Positions 36,429 to 45,678 of a DNA stretch of 64,000 nt are shown in pieces (the stretch's first letter is position 1; every line of letters starts with the position of its first letter). The DNA lies in the NCBI RefSeq assembly GCF_002288325.1, contig NZ_CP016780.1, forward strand, positions 806,001 to 870,000. Reading direction: 5' to 3'. The stretch is from Candidatus Planktophila lacus. GTDB taxonomy: Bacteria; Actinomycetota; Actinomycetes; Nanopelagicales; Nanopelagicaceae. The notes below the pieces were generated by a model that saw nothing but the letters and a program-made list of their open reading frames with translations, had not been told where the DNA came from and ran no database searches. The position numbers and the translations under genes were made by a program.

Positions 36429-39400
36429 TTAAGCGGTGTCAGATTCGCGCAGGCGCTGTGAAATAACCTCAGTTACGCCATCGCCGCGCATGGTTACGCC
36501 ATAGAGCGCATCTGCGATCTCCATAGTGCGCTTCTGGTGAGTAATGATGATCAACTGTGAACTTTCACGAAGTTCTTCGAGCACAACTAATAATCGGCCC
36601 AAGTTAACGTCATCGAGGGCGGCCTCAACTTCATCGAGCACGTAGAAAGGACTTGGTCGTGCTTTAAAGATCGCTACCAACATAGCAACCGCTGTCAGAG
36701 ACTTTTCACCGCCTGAAAGTAGCGAGAGGCGCTTGATGCGCTTTCCTGGTGGACGCGCTTCCACATCAACGCCAGTGTTGAGAAGATCATCAGGATTTGT
36801 AAGTATCAAACGACCATCGCCACCTGGGAATAAGCGGGCGAAGATATCTTCAAAGTGTTTAGCGGTTTCTTCGTACGCTTCCATGAAGATCTGTTGCACA
36901 CGATCATCAACTTCCTTGATGATATCCAGCAGATCTTTCTTGGTGCGCTTTAGATCTTCTAACTGTTCGGCCAAGAACTTAAGGCGCTCTTCAAGCGCGT
37001 TGTACTCTTCCAAAGCTAATGGGTTGATCTTGCCGAGAAGAGTGAGTGAACGTTCAGTGGCAGCGAGGCGCTTCTCCTGTTGATCACGGCGATACGGGAT
37101 TAACTCAGTAGCGACGATCTCACCGGTCTCAGTTTCGATAAATGTTGGTACATCGTTCTGAGGTCCGTACTCATTTACAAGAGTTGTCGTATCAACTCCA
37201 AGTTCTTCTACTGCTTTGGACTCAAGTTGTTCGATACGCATGCGCTGTTCTGCACGAGCGATCTCATCTTTATGAACCGAAGAAGTTAGCTGTTCGAGTT
37301 CAGAAGCTAGTTCACGACCGCGAGATCGCACCGTAAGCGTTTCGCCTTCGCGATCGGATCGTGATGCTTCGAGACGGGCGCGCTCTGTTGCAGCCTTTGC
37401 GATAGAACGTTCAATATGGATTAGCGCTTCGTATGCGGCTTCTGCAATTGCAGAAGAGATCAGCGCACCGCGTGCACGTGCACCGCGGCGCGATACTGCC
37501 CGCTCGGATGCTTCACGTTCGGCGTTAGCGGAATCTTCGAGGGCCTTGGCACGTGCACCAATTGAATCAACGCGCTCTTCGCTGGTGCGAACGGCAAGAC
37601 GTGCTTCTACTTCTGCAGTTCGCGCAAGTGAGACTTCATTTCGTAAGTTTTCGGCGGCGCTGTGGTCTGGTTCGCCAATTTCTCCACGTTGTTGCAATTG
37701 TGCAGAAGCGATGGAAAGTTCGTTCTCATCGCGACCTTTAGCAGCATTGGCTTCAGCGATTGCAGAATTTAAGCGCTCAACTTCGGCAGATGCCGATTTC
37801 ATATTCTGGCCAGCTACGGCTAGTTGTTCAGTAAAAGCAGAAATTCGAGCATCTGATTCATTTAACTTAGATAGCACGATATCAAATGTATTTTGCTTGC
37901 TTTCTACATCGCCTTGCGCTGTTGAGATCTCAAATTTAATGCGATCGCAGTTATGCGTAATGGTCTCAAGCTTGGCCTGTAACTCTTGGACCAGTGCGTT
38001 GATCTCAATTAGCGAAGTAGATGATGCTGAACCACCGCGCGCACGCTTTGCGGTGATTACATCGCCATCACGCGTTACAACTGTGACGCTTGGGTGGGAA
38101 CGAATGATGCCTTCGGCCTCACGTGCACTTTCTGCAACGACCGTATTTGAGATAAGTGAAGCGAGGAGCTCGGAGATCTCCGTAGAACGAACATGGGAAG
38201 TCAGCGCTGTAAGACCAGCCGGAACAGATGTAGCGCTGTGTGATCCAGGTTGGTAGACAAGTACATCTGCTTGGCCCAAGTTTTCAGAGCGCATAGTTGT
38301 AAGTGCGCTAATTGCAGAGTTTAAATCGCGAACCACAATCGCATCTGAGAGAGTTCCCAGCGCTGCGGCAGTTGCAGATTCCCATCCAGAATCTATTTGA
38401 ACAAGGGATGCAATGCTTCCGAGAATTGTTAATCCGCGAGAATCGCGAACTAACGCTGCCCCACCATCGCGTGACTGCGAGGTTAACAACATCGCCTCTA
38501 ACTTGGATTCGATGGCATTTCGCTCGCGATCAGCCGCGCGTTCTGCGTCAATTAAATTGCCAAGTTCAGTTTTAGCGCTCTCTAAAGATCGCTTAGCGAC
38601 TTCAAATTCCGAGTCGAGCCCAAGTTCTCCGGCATCTGCACCAGCAATATCCATCTCGAGAGTTGAGTACTGGCGCTGTGCGCTCTCGGCACGTGATTGC
38701 GCTTCATCGCGGGCTTTTACTAAACGTGCAATTTCTTCAGCGATCGCTTCTAATCGTGCAGCCAGCGATTTAATGTGGCCTTCTTGGCGCGCTGTACCTT
38801 CACGTTGATCAGCGATAGCGCGCATCGCCGCGGCGATTTTATCTTCCTCAACTTTTAAAGATTGTTCTGCGCTGGAAAGTTTGGAAGTTGTTGCCTGCAA
38901 ATGCGCTTGTGCTGTTTGAACTTCGCTGCGTAATTGCGCTTCTTGCTGGCGCAGTGCCAGCGCTTCTTGATCGAGGGCTTCAGGGTCACGACCTGCGCTA
39001 CGCGCTTCTTCTGCTTCTTCAGCTAAGAAGCGTGAGCGCTCTTGCGCAAGTGACTGAGTTCCGCGGAATTTTTCACGGAGTGCGCTGAGTGCATAGAAAT
39101 TTTCCTGCGCTGCGATTAGAAGTGGGCTTTCAAAAGCGGCTTGTGCATCGAGTGATTCTTCGCGTGATCTGACTTTGTCTAACTCATCTTCAACAAGTGA
39201 ACGTCGCTCTCGAAGCGCAGTTTCGTCAGCTACTTCAGCATCGAGAGTTTTGGAAAGCGAGATGAAATCATCGGCGAGCAAACGCAACTTGGCATCACGC
39301 AGATCTGCCTGAATTGTTGCCGCCTTCTTGGCAACTTCTGCCTGCTTGCCGAGTGGTCGCAGTTGGCGACGGAGTTCGACTGTTAGGTCTTGAACGCGAG

Positions 39401-39965
39401 CTAAGTTCGCTTGCATCGAATCTAACTTACGAAGGGCTTTCTCTTTACGTTTGCGATGCTTTAAAACGCCCGCTGCTTCTTCAATAAAGCCACGGCGTTC
39501 TTCGGGGGTAGCCATCAAAATTGCATCTAGTTGGCCTTGGCCAACGATGACGTGCATTTCGCGACCAATACCTGAATCGCTTAGTAATTCTTGAATATCT
39601 AATAAGCGTGATGCTTCACCATTTATTTGGTACTCGCTCTGGCCATTACGAAAGAGAATGCGGGAAATTGTTACTTCGGTGTAATCAATTGGTAGCGCGC
39701 CATCGGTGTTATCGATTGTTAGCGAAACTTCTGCGCGTCCAAGTGGTGCACGCCCGCTTGTTCCAGCGAAGATGACATCTTCCATCTTGCCGCCGCGAAG
39801 TGACTTCGCGCCTTGCTCGCCCATAACCCAGGTAAGGGCATCTACAACGTTTGATTTTCCAGAGCCGTTAGGGCCGACGACGCAGGTGATGCCCGGTTCC
39901 AGGCGAAGCGTCGTTGCCGACGCGAAGGATTTAAATCCTTTAAGCGTCATACTCTTTAAATACAC
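36429..39965 (-). CDS. smc: Chromosome segregation ATPase SMC
   Basis: A 1178-residue SMC protein. The N-terminal half of the ATPase head has MYLKSMTLKGFKSFAS and the Walker A GPNGSGKSN; long coiled-coil arms (about 170-500 and 660-1000) flank a hinge (about 505-650, GGAALVRDSRGLTILGSIAS to RDGDVITAKRARGG); the C-terminal head has the signature LSLLSGGEKSLTAVA, Walker B FYVLDEVEAALDDVN and D-loop. It organises the origin region with ScpA/B, which are not in the window. GTG start with a -10 hexamer 6 bp upstream. Confidence 0.95.
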   Translation of the reverse strand: MYLKSMTLKGFKSFASATTLRLEPGITCVVGPNGSGKSNVVDALTWVMGEQGAKSLRGGKMEDVIFAGTSGRAPLGRAEVSLTIDNTDGALPIDYTEVTISRILFRNGQSEYQINGEASRLLDIQELLSDSGIGREMHVIVGQGQLDAILMATPEERRGFIEEAAGVLKHRKRKEKALRKLDSMQANLARVQDLTVELRRQLRPLGKQAEVAKKAATIQADLRDAKLRLLADDFISLSKTLDAEVADETALRERRSLVEDELDKVRSREESLDAQAAFESPLLIAAQENFYALSALREKFRGTQSLAQERSRFLAEEAEEARSAGRDPEALDQEALALRQQEAQLRSEVQTAQAHLQATTSKLSSAEQSLKVEEDKIAAAMRAIADQREGTARQEGHIKSLAARLEAIAEEIARLVKARDEAQSRAESAQRQYSTLEMDIAGADAGELGLDSEFEVAKRSLESAKTELGNLIDAERAADRERNAIESKLEAMLLTSQSRDGGAALVRDSRGLTILGSIASLVQIDSGWESATAAALGTLSDAIVVRDLNSAISALTTMRSENLGQADVLVYQPGSHSATSVPAGLTALTSHVRSTEISELLASLISNTVVAESAREAEGIIRSHPSVTVVTRDGDVITAKRARGGSASSTSLIEINALVQELQAKLETITHNCDRIKFEISTAQGDVESKQNTFDIVLSKLNESDARISAFTEQLAVAGQNMKSASAEVERLNSAIAEANAAKGRDENELSIASAQLQQRGEIGEPDHSAAENLRNEVSLARTAEVEARLAVRTSEERVDSIGARAKALEDSANAEREASERAVSRRGARARGALISSAIAEAAYEALIHIERSIAKAATERARLEASRSDREGETLTVRSRGRELASELEQLTSSVHKDEIARAEQRMRIEQLESKAVEELGVDTTTLVNEYGPQNDVPTFIETETGEIVATELIPYRRDQQEKRLAATERSLTLLGKINPLALEEYNALEERLKFLAEQLEDLKRTKKDLLDIIKEVDDRVQQIFMEAYEETAKHFEDIFARLFPGGDGRLILTNPDDLLNTGVDVEARPPGKRIKRLSLLSGGEKSLTAVAMLVAIFKARPSPFYVLDEVEAALDDVNLGRLLVVLEELRESSQLIIITHQKRTMEIADALYGVTMRGDGVTEVISQRLRESDTA

Positions 39966-39971
39966 GGCGTA

Positions 39972-39977
39972 AACCTA
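39972..39977 (-). promoter_or_regulatory. -10 element of smc (leaderless)
   Basis: TAGGTT on the minus strand, 6 bp before the GTG at 39965. Confidence 0.4.
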
Positions 39978-40019
39978 CCGTTTAGGTGGCGTCTTTATGT
40001 ACGTGACGCGAGTGAAGTA

Positions 40020-40697
40020 CTACTTGAGGGTTGCGAGAATTTCGTAGGCAGAGCGCGCCGCTGATTGCTCTGCTTCGCGTTTGCTCTTACCGATACCTTG
40101 CGCAACTGCTTCACCAGAGACCATCGCGACAGCGGTGAAACTCTTATCGTGGTCAGGTCCTTCTTCAGTTACTAAATATTCGAGGGTGCCTTTTCCAAGT
40201 GATGAAACTAATTCTTGGAGCGCAGTCTTGCCATCGAGCCCAGCGCCCTTTGCCATGGCGCTTTCGAGAGTTTCATTGATTAGTGTGCGAACAACGGTGG
40301 TAGTTGTTGCAAATCCACACTCGAGATAAATGGCGCCGATTAAGGCTTCTAGCGCATCGGCGAGGAGTGAGTTCTTGTCGCGCCCGCCGGTGACTTCTTC
40401 ACCTTTTCCGAGGCGAATATATTTTCCAAGTTCAAGTGTGCGCGCAATATCTGCGAGCGCGCGCATATTTACAATTCCAGATCTCAGCGGAGATAAACGT
40501 GATTCATCGAGATCTGGATAGCGAAGATAAAGCTCTTCAGTAACAATTAAACCCAGTACTGAATCACCTAAAAATTCTAAACGTTCATTTGTTTCTTTAG
40601 CACCTGACTCATATGCAAATGAGCGGTGGGTAAAAGCTAACTCGAGCAATTCGGGCTTTAACGAGATCCCGAGTTGCGCAGTTAAGGAAGAGAACAG
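40020..40697 (-). CDS. rnc: Ribonuclease III
   Basis: Cleaves double-stranded RNA, including rRNA precursors. The RNase III domain has LAFTHRSFAYESG, the signature NERLEFLGDSVLGLIVTE and the acidic DALEALIGAIYLE; the dsRNA-binding domain follows (GKTALQELVSSLG to KREAEQSAARSAYEIL). The start is unsettled. The only ATG, at 40793, lies 95 bp inside rpmF and would add a His/Ser/Gln-rich segment that looks like out-of-frame ribosomal-protein sequence. The coordinates given use the CTG at 40697, which has GAGG 6 bp upstream, directly abuts the rpmF stop and gives a normal RNase III N-terminus (225 residues). Confidence 0.85.
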   Translation of the reverse strand: MFSSLTAQLGISLKPELLELAFTHRSFAYESGAKETNERLEFLGDSVLGLIVTEELYLRYPDLDESRLSPLRSGIVNMRALADIARTLELGKYIRLGKGEEVTGGRDKNSLLADALEALIGAIYLECGFATTTTVVRTLINETLESAMAKGAGLDGKTALQELVSSLGKGTLEYLVTEEGPDHDKSFTAVAMVSGEAVAQGIGKSKREAEQSAARSAYEILATLK

Positions 40698-40698
40698 A

Positions 40699-40872
40699 TC
40701 AGACCTCGAGAACCTGGCGGCGGTTATATGTTCCGCAGGTTGGGCATGCTGTGTGTGTGAGCTTTGGCTGCTGGCACTGTGGGCATGCTGCAAGCGATGC
40801 TGCAGTTGTCTTCCACATTGAGCGGCGTGAGCGTGTCTTCGAACGAGACATCTTTCGCTTTGGAACTGGCAC
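40699..40872 (-). CDS. rpmF: 50S ribosomal protein L32
   Basis: A 57-residue protein, MPVPKRKMSRSKTRSRRS at the N-terminus and NRRQVLEV at the end. Four cysteines in AACPQCQQPKL and TACPTCGTYN form a zinc ribbon (C30, C33, C43, C46), so this is the zinc-containing (C+) form. GTG start with AAGGA 8 bp upstream. It lies between yceD and rnc, the usual bacterial order. Confidence 0.95.
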   Translation of the reverse strand: MPVPKRKMSRSKTRSRRSMWKTTAASLAACPQCQQPKLTHTACPTCGTYNRRQVLEV

Positions 40873-40944
40873 GGTAATCGTCCTTAATCTCTTTTAAACC
40901 TATTGGTAAAAATTGGCTTAACTCGGTTAGGAGGTAAGTATCCC

Positions 40945-41547
40945 TTATTCATCCGATTTCTTAAAATCCAGTCCAGCCAGGCCTGCCCAGCGAGCGTCAA
41001 TCGCCTCGTGTTTGTGGTCTTCTGGCAGATCTGCCCACTTCTGACCGCAATCTGGGCAGAGTCCTAGGCAATCTTCGGAGCAGAGCGGGTTGATTGGAAG
41101 ATCTAATACAACGGCATCTCGAATAGGGGGCTCGAGATCCATCACATTGCCATCCATCCAAAGTTCGTCATCTTCTTCCAGATCTACGTCGTCATCAGAT
41201 GCGCGCTTGGACTTCTTACCCTTCTTGCCAGAATCTTTACTTGGCTCGTAGCGATAGAGCTCTTGAATCTTTCGTTCAACGGTAATTTCAACTGGATCAA
41301 GGCAACGAATGCACTCGCCCTTTGCGATCGCGTATAGATCAGCGCTTAACAAGACTCCCTCAGTAACGGATTCCAGGCGCAGATCTACTTCAATAACATC
41401 ACCGGCTGGCACGCTCACCAATGGCACGCCAATCGGCTCCAAAATTTCTAGATCTAACTGATACTCCTTCATCTCCCCCGCTCTACGTGGGAGTTCATGG
41501 GTATTGAATTCAAAGACTTGTGAAGCCTTAGATGAAGGTTGCGACAT
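40945..41547 (-). CDS. YceD/DUF177 family protein
   Basis: A 200-residue protein of the YceD family, which co-occurs with rpmF and is linked to 23S rRNA/L32 metabolism. The N-terminal domain contains VFEFNTHELPRRAGEM and GECIRCLDPVEITVER; an acidic/basic insert (KGKKSKRASDDDVDLEED) is followed by the cysteine cluster CSEDCLGLCPDCGQKWADLP typical of the family. It is 72 bp upstream of rpmF and likely co-transcribed. Confidence 0.88.
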   Translation of the reverse strand: MSQPSSKASQVFEFNTHELPRRAGEMKEYQLDLEILEPIGVPLVSVPAGDVIEVDLRLESVTEGVLLSADLYAIAKGECIRCLDPVEITVERKIQELYRYEPSKDSGKKGKKSKRASDDDVDLEEDDELWMDGNVMDLEPPIRDAVVLDLPINPLCSEDCLGLCPDCGQKWADLPEDHKHEAIDARWAGLAGLDFKKSDE

Positions 41548-41596
41548 GGGTATTTTCTCTTCTTGATATCTTCTTGGCTATATAACTAAGTGCTAA

Positions 41597-42079
41597 TTAC
41601 TTGTCGTCAGCTAATTGAGATAAAACATCTTTATCGTTTGCGCCATCTAGGCGGTCTCGGCCACGGGCTACCGCATCAAGAGTCTTATTGAGGATCACTT
41701 CTAGAGTGGCAAGGCGACCATCAATGTAGCTTTCTACTTCAGCGCGCTCATCGGCGGCAAGTGCACGAGCGTCATCGAGGATACGTTGCGCTTCATCGCG
41801 AGCAGCCTGAACGATCGCAGTTTGTTCGATCATGCGGGCAACATCTTCGCGTGCTGTAGCGATCATCTGTTCAGCCGATGCTCTACCCTCCTCGACTAAA
41901 TTATCGCGCTGGGCCAAAATTGCTTCGGCTGCAGATAAATCTTGTGGAAGTGCAATTCTTGCGCCATCTAAGATTTCTAAAATTTCGCCACGATGTACAA
42001 CGCAGGAAGCTGAAAGTGGAACTCCGCGAGCCTCTTCGATCAGAGTAATGGCGGTGCTGAGTTTTTCGATCGAGTCCAT
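41597..42079 (-). CDS. SepIVA-like DivIVA-family septation protein
   Basis: A 160-residue, mostly helical protein with a short N-terminal domain (about 1-50) and a long coiled coil (about 55-150: AEQMIATAREDVARMIEQ, ARDEAQRILDDARALAADER). Order between yceD and coaD matches M. tuberculosis Rv2927c (SepIVA), which acts in septation and intracellular membrane domains. The sequence also resembles ATP synthase b-type coiled coils, so the family call relies on position. It starts 2 bp after the coaD stop. Confidence 0.72.
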   Translation of the reverse strand: MDSIEKLSTAITLIEEARGVPLSASCVVHRGEILEILDGARIALPQDLSAAEAILAQRDNLVEEGRASAEQMIATAREDVARMIEQTAIVQAARDEAQRILDDARALAADERAEVESYIDGRLATLEVILNKTLDAVARGRDRLDGANDKDVLSQLADDK

Positions 42080-42081
42080 TT

Positions 42082-42561
42082 TTACTTCCCTGCTACTCGT
42101 GCTTTAAGTGCATCATTTACGACGCCTGGAACCATAGAGGATACATCTCCACCGAAATGAGCGAGCTCTTTAACGATAGAAGAGGAGAGAAATGAGTGTG
42201 TTGGAGCAGTTGCCATAAACATAGTTTCGACGCCGGAGCCCTGGAGATTTACCTGAGCCATCTGAAGCTCGTAATCAAAGTCGGTAACCGCGCGCAAACC
42301 CTTTACGATCGCCTGAATTGAATTTTCCTTACAGTAATCAACGAGCAAGCCATGCCAAGAATCAACCTTGACGTTCTTAAATTTAGAAGTTGTTTTACGA
42401 GCCATCTCCATGCGCTCTTCTACTGTAAAGAGCGAAGCCTTCGTGCGATTTTCCAAGACTGCCACAATAACTTCATCAAACTGGCTGCTGGCGCGCTCGA
42501 TGATGTCGAGATGACCAAAGGTGATTGGATCAAATGATCCTGGGCAAACGGCGCGCTTCAT
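42082..42561 (-). CDS. coaD: Phosphopantetheine adenylyltransferase
   Basis: A 159-residue enzyme making dephospho-CoA from 4'-phosphopantetheine and ATP. The nucleotidyltransferase signature GSFDPITFGHLDIIERA (T/HxGH) is at residues 8-24; MARKTTSKFKNVKVDSWHGLLVDYC, GLRAVTDFDYELQMAQVN and the C-terminal HSFLSSSIVKELAHFGGDV complete the site. Normal length. It lies in the run rsmD-coaD-sepIVA-yceD-rpmF-rnc. Confidence 0.95.
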   Translation of the reverse strand: MKRAVCPGSFDPITFGHLDIIERASSQFDEVIVAVLENRTKASLFTVEERMEMARKTTSKFKNVKVDSWHGLLVDYCKENSIQAIVKGLRAVTDFDYELQMAQVNLQGSGVETMFMATAPTHSFLSSSIVKELAHFGGDVSSMVPGVVNDALKARVAGK

Positions 42562-42606
42562 GGAGTAAACGCTAGCAACGATCAGCGTGGTTATCCATTT
42601 TCAGGC

Positions 42607-43179
42607 TCAAAGTTCCGCTGGAACCCCATAGAAAATCGTCGCTTGGCCATAATTTTTTTCGCGCAGAGCCTGATATCCATCTGGCCAAGATATTTCCTTG
42701 ACTCTGGAATTTCTCTCAACTGCAATTAAAGCTTGCGGATGAAGAAAACCACCCTCACGAAGTTGAATGAGATTTTCAATAACATCAATATCTTCTACAT
42801 CATATGGTGGATCAATATAAATGAAGTGGTACGGAACTGTTGCGCGATCCTGCAAAAAACGGTTAACACTCATTCCAAAGAGATGGAAGCTACCCGGACA
42901 CTGCGCGCTCTTGATGCTTTCGAAGTTTGCGGTAATTGACTTTTGCGCTTGTTCATCTTTCTCAACTGCATGAACAATCTCGGCACCTCGGGAAAGTGAT
43001 TCAAGCGCGATTGCACCCGTGCCAGCATATAAATCCAAAATATGAAGCCCCGCAAAGTCACCAAATTCAGATGCCAAGGTAGAAAAGAGCGCTTCACGGG
43101 CGCGATCAGAAGTTGGTCGGGTGGCACTTGCCACGGCGGCAATGTTTCGCCCCTTAGCAAGTCCTGCGATGATGCGCAT
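42607..43179 (-). CDS. rsmD: 16S rRNA (guanine966-N2)-methyltransferase
   Basis: A 190-residue SAM-dependent N2-guanine methyltransferase. It begins MRIIAGLAKGRNIAAV, with RPTSDRAREALFSTLAS, the SAM loop ILDLYAGTGAIALESLSRGA, and the catalytic YIDPPYD of the D/N-P-P-Y class. It acts on the 30S subunit. Just downstream of recG (10-bp gap) and upstream of coaD (45 bp). Confidence 0.94.
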   Translation of the reverse strand: MRIIAGLAKGRNIAAVASATRPTSDRAREALFSTLASEFGDFAGLHILDLYAGTGAIALESLSRGAEIVHAVEKDEQAQKSITANFESIKSAQCPGSFHLFGMSVNRFLQDRATVPYHFIYIDPPYDVEDIDVIENLIQLREGGFLHPQALIAVERNSRVKEISWPDGYQALREKNYGQATIFYGVPAEL

Positions 43180-43189
43180 TTATCTATCC

Positions 43190-45382
43190 CTAACCTTTAT
43201 CTATATATGAAGACGTTTGTTCTTTCTTTAACATCTCTAATTCGTGTTTGAGCAAAGGATAGCCGTTTAGAGAGCTGTCGCTTTCTAATAATTCTGCAGC
43301 CACATTGCGCGCTTCCTCAATTAGCCCTTCATCGCGCAAGACACGCAATAAGCGAAGATGCGACCGAGCGCCAGATTGTGTTGCACCGAGTACATCGCCT
43401 TCACGTCTTTGTTCAAGATCAATACGAGAGAGTTCGAAGCCATCTTGGGTCTTAGATACTGCTTCCAATCGCTCACGTGCTGGTGTTTCGATTGGCGCGC
43501 CAGATACAAGTAGGCACAAACCAGGTGAAGTACCGCGACCAACGCGGCCACGTAACTGATGAAGCTGAGATACGCCAAAGCGATCTGCATCCATAATCAC
43601 CATGACTGTTGCATTTGGAACATCCACGCCGACTTCAATAACTGTCGTTGAAACTAGTACATCTATCTCGCCTGCAGAAAAAGCCTGCATCGTTGCATCT
43701 TTTAACTCTGTGGTTAATCGTCCATGCAATGGCGCAATTCGTAGCCCCTTGAGCGCTCCCCCATGTAACTTCGGGGCCAGTTCTTCGACGGACGCGATAT
43801 CTGGAGTTTGTTCTCCGTATAGAAAATCTAGATCGGCATCTTCAGAACTTCCGGCAGCGATGCGCGGTGCAACGATGTAAGCCTGATGCCCCTGTGAAAC
43901 TTCTTCACGAATTCGCTCCCAGGCGCGATCTAGGAAAGTTGGTTTCTCCAAAGTTGGTACTACGTGCGTTGTAATTGGCTGGCGACCTAACGGAAGTTCG
44001 CGAAGTGTCGAAATATCTAGATCACCAAAGACTGTCATCGCAACTGTTCTTGGTATTGGAGTTGCAGTCATAACCAATAGGTGTGGCGGATTAACTGCTT
44101 TTGCCTTCAGCGCATCACGTTGCTCAACACCAAAACGATGTTGCTCATCCACAACAATTAAGCCAAGGTCGTTAAAAACTACGCTCTCACTAAGCAGTGC
44201 ATGCGTACCAATAACAATTCCGGCCTGGCCGGTTGCGGCAAGAGCAAGTGCCTCTTTACGTGATGCCGCGTTCTGCGAACCAGTTAACAAAGTAATTTGC
44301 GTAGCGTTTTCAACGCCTCCCAGCATCCCTCCTTGGGCTAACGGTCCGAGCAATTTTTCAATAGTTCGCAGATGCTGCGCCGCTAAAACTTCTGTTGGAG
44401 CAAGTAACGCTGCTTGTCCCCCACTATCGACTACTGCCAACATGGCACGAAGTGCGACAACAGTTTTACCTGAACCGACCTCACCTTGTAGCAAACGATG
44501 CATCGGAATATCTGCTGCTAAATCACTTTCAATCTCACGCGAAACTTCAACTTGGCCAGGAGTTAACTTCCACGGAAGCGATTTATCGAAAGCTTCTAAT
44601 ATTCCACCGGATTTAACTGGTCGGGCGACAGTCTTGAGTGCTCGTAGTTCGGCTCTGCGTTCGAGTAAAAGTAGTTGCAGTAAGAAAGCCTCATCAAAGG
44701 TTAAGCGCGCCTTCGAGAGTTCTGCGCTATCTAGATCAACTGGGTTATGTATCTGAGCCAGGGCTTGCTGTGCCGATGGATACTTAAATCTCTCAAGAAT
44801 TTGTGGCGGGATGAAATCTGGAACTTCATCCAAAAAATCAATGGCTAGCTTTATGCATTGCGCAATTTTCCAGGAAGGAAGTTTTGAGCTGGCTGGATAT
44901 ACCGGCAGAAATTTTCCGGCAAAGTCTGCAACGGCGGAATCAACATCGCTGCCATCAGGGACCATTTCGTAATCTGGATGTGCCAATTGGCGTTTGCCGT
45001 TAAAGACTCCGACTTTTCCCGCAAACAAACCTTGTCTACCTACGCGCAACTCTTTCTCGCGCCAGGCTTGATTGAAAAAAGTTAGCGACATTTTGGCGCT
45101 GCCATCGGTGACGATAACTTCAAGGATGCTGCCCTTGCGCCCCTGCAATTTGCGGCTACTCGAAGAGTGAATCTCTGCCAATACCGTTACTTCATCGCCT
45201 TCGTTAAGTTCAGCGATATCGCTTAGCTCGCCACGTACTAAGTAGCGACGTGGATAGTGGTGTAATAAATCAGAGACCGTGCGATAACCAAAAACAGTAT
45301 CCAAAACCTTCGCGGTGCGATCGCCCACGACATCAACCAACTTGGTTGTGAGCCTGCCGTCTGCGATCGCCATAGGAGCCAT
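43190..45382 (-). CDS. recG: ATP-dependent DNA helicase RecG
   Basis: A 730-residue branch-migration helicase that reverses stalled forks. N-terminal wedge/OB domain (HHYPRRYLVRGELSDI and VTVLAEIHSSSSRKLQGRKG), then helicase motifs: LLQGEVGSGKTVVALRAM (I), IGTHALLSESVVF (Ia/Ib), VDEQHRFGVEQRD (II), MTATPIPRTVAMTVFGD (III), STTVIEVGVDVPNATVMVI (V) and QLHQLRGRVGRG (VI). Alternative start at the second Met (residue 4). Divergent from rpmB. Confidence 0.95.
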   Translation of the reverse strand: MAPMAIADGRLTTKLVDVVGDRTAKVLDTVFGYRTVSDLLHHYPRRYLVRGELSDIAELNEGDEVTVLAEIHSSSSRKLQGRKGSILEVIVTDGSAKMSLTFFNQAWREKELRVGRQGLFAGKVGVFNGKRQLAHPDYEMVPDGSDVDSAVADFAGKFLPVYPASSKLPSWKIAQCIKLAIDFLDEVPDFIPPQILERFKYPSAQQALAQIHNPVDLDSAELSKARLTFDEAFLLQLLLLERRAELRALKTVARPVKSGGILEAFDKSLPWKLTPGQVEVSREIESDLAADIPMHRLLQGEVGSGKTVVALRAMLAVVDSGGQAALLAPTEVLAAQHLRTIEKLLGPLAQGGMLGGVENATQITLLTGSQNAASRKEALALAATGQAGIVIGTHALLSESVVFNDLGLIVVDEQHRFGVEQRDALKAKAVNPPHLLVMTATPIPRTVAMTVFGDLDISTLRELPLGRQPITTHVVPTLEKPTFLDRAWERIREEVSQGHQAYIVAPRIAAGSSEDADLDFLYGEQTPDIASVEELAPKLHGGALKGLRIAPLHGRLTTELKDATMQAFSAGEIDVLVSTTVIEVGVDVPNATVMVIMDADRFGVSQLHQLRGRVGRGTSPGLCLLVSGAPIETPARERLEAVSKTQDGFELSRIDLEQRREGDVLGATQSGARSHLRLLRVLRDEGLIEEARNVAAELLESDSSLNGYPLLKHELEMLKKEQTSSYIDKG

Positions 45383-45476
45383 TCTCGCGTGGATTTCTCG
45401 GAATTAGCGTGAAGTTGGCCTTCTTGCTACCCTTACGCCCTGTTCATTAAGTTAAAGATCTATAAGGAGTAACGCT

Positions 45477-45662
45477 GTGGCATCAACATGCGATATCTGT
45501 GGCAAAGGGCCCAGCTTTGGAAATAACGTTTCACACTCTCAGGTAAAGACTCGTCGTCGCTGGAATCCAAATATCCAACGCATCAAGACACTTGTCGGTG
45601 GAACAGCTAAGCGCCAGAACGTTTGTACTTCCTGCCTTAAGGCCGGAAAAGTTTCTCGCTAA
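45477..45662 (+). CDS. rpmB: 50S ribosomal protein L28
   Basis: A 61-residue protein beginning MASTCDICGKGPSFGNNVSHS, with KTRRRWNPNIQ and CTSCLKAGKV. The two CxxC pairs (C5/C8 and C50/C53) mark the zinc-binding C+ paralogue. GTG start with AAGGAG 7 bp upstream. Together with the zinc-type L32 in this window it suggests that the organism does not economise on zinc in these ribosomal proteins. Confidence 0.95.
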   Translation: MASTCDICGKGPSFGNNVSHSQVKTRRRWNPNIQRIKTLVGGTAKRQNVCTSCLKAGKVSR

Positions 45663-45678
45663 CGCTTCCTAGATCTAA

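Noticed and set aside
37546-38256. 236-codon open frame antisense to smc
   Set aside because: Arises from the codon bias of the coiled-coil coding strand; Ser/Ala/Arg composition and no recognisable domain.
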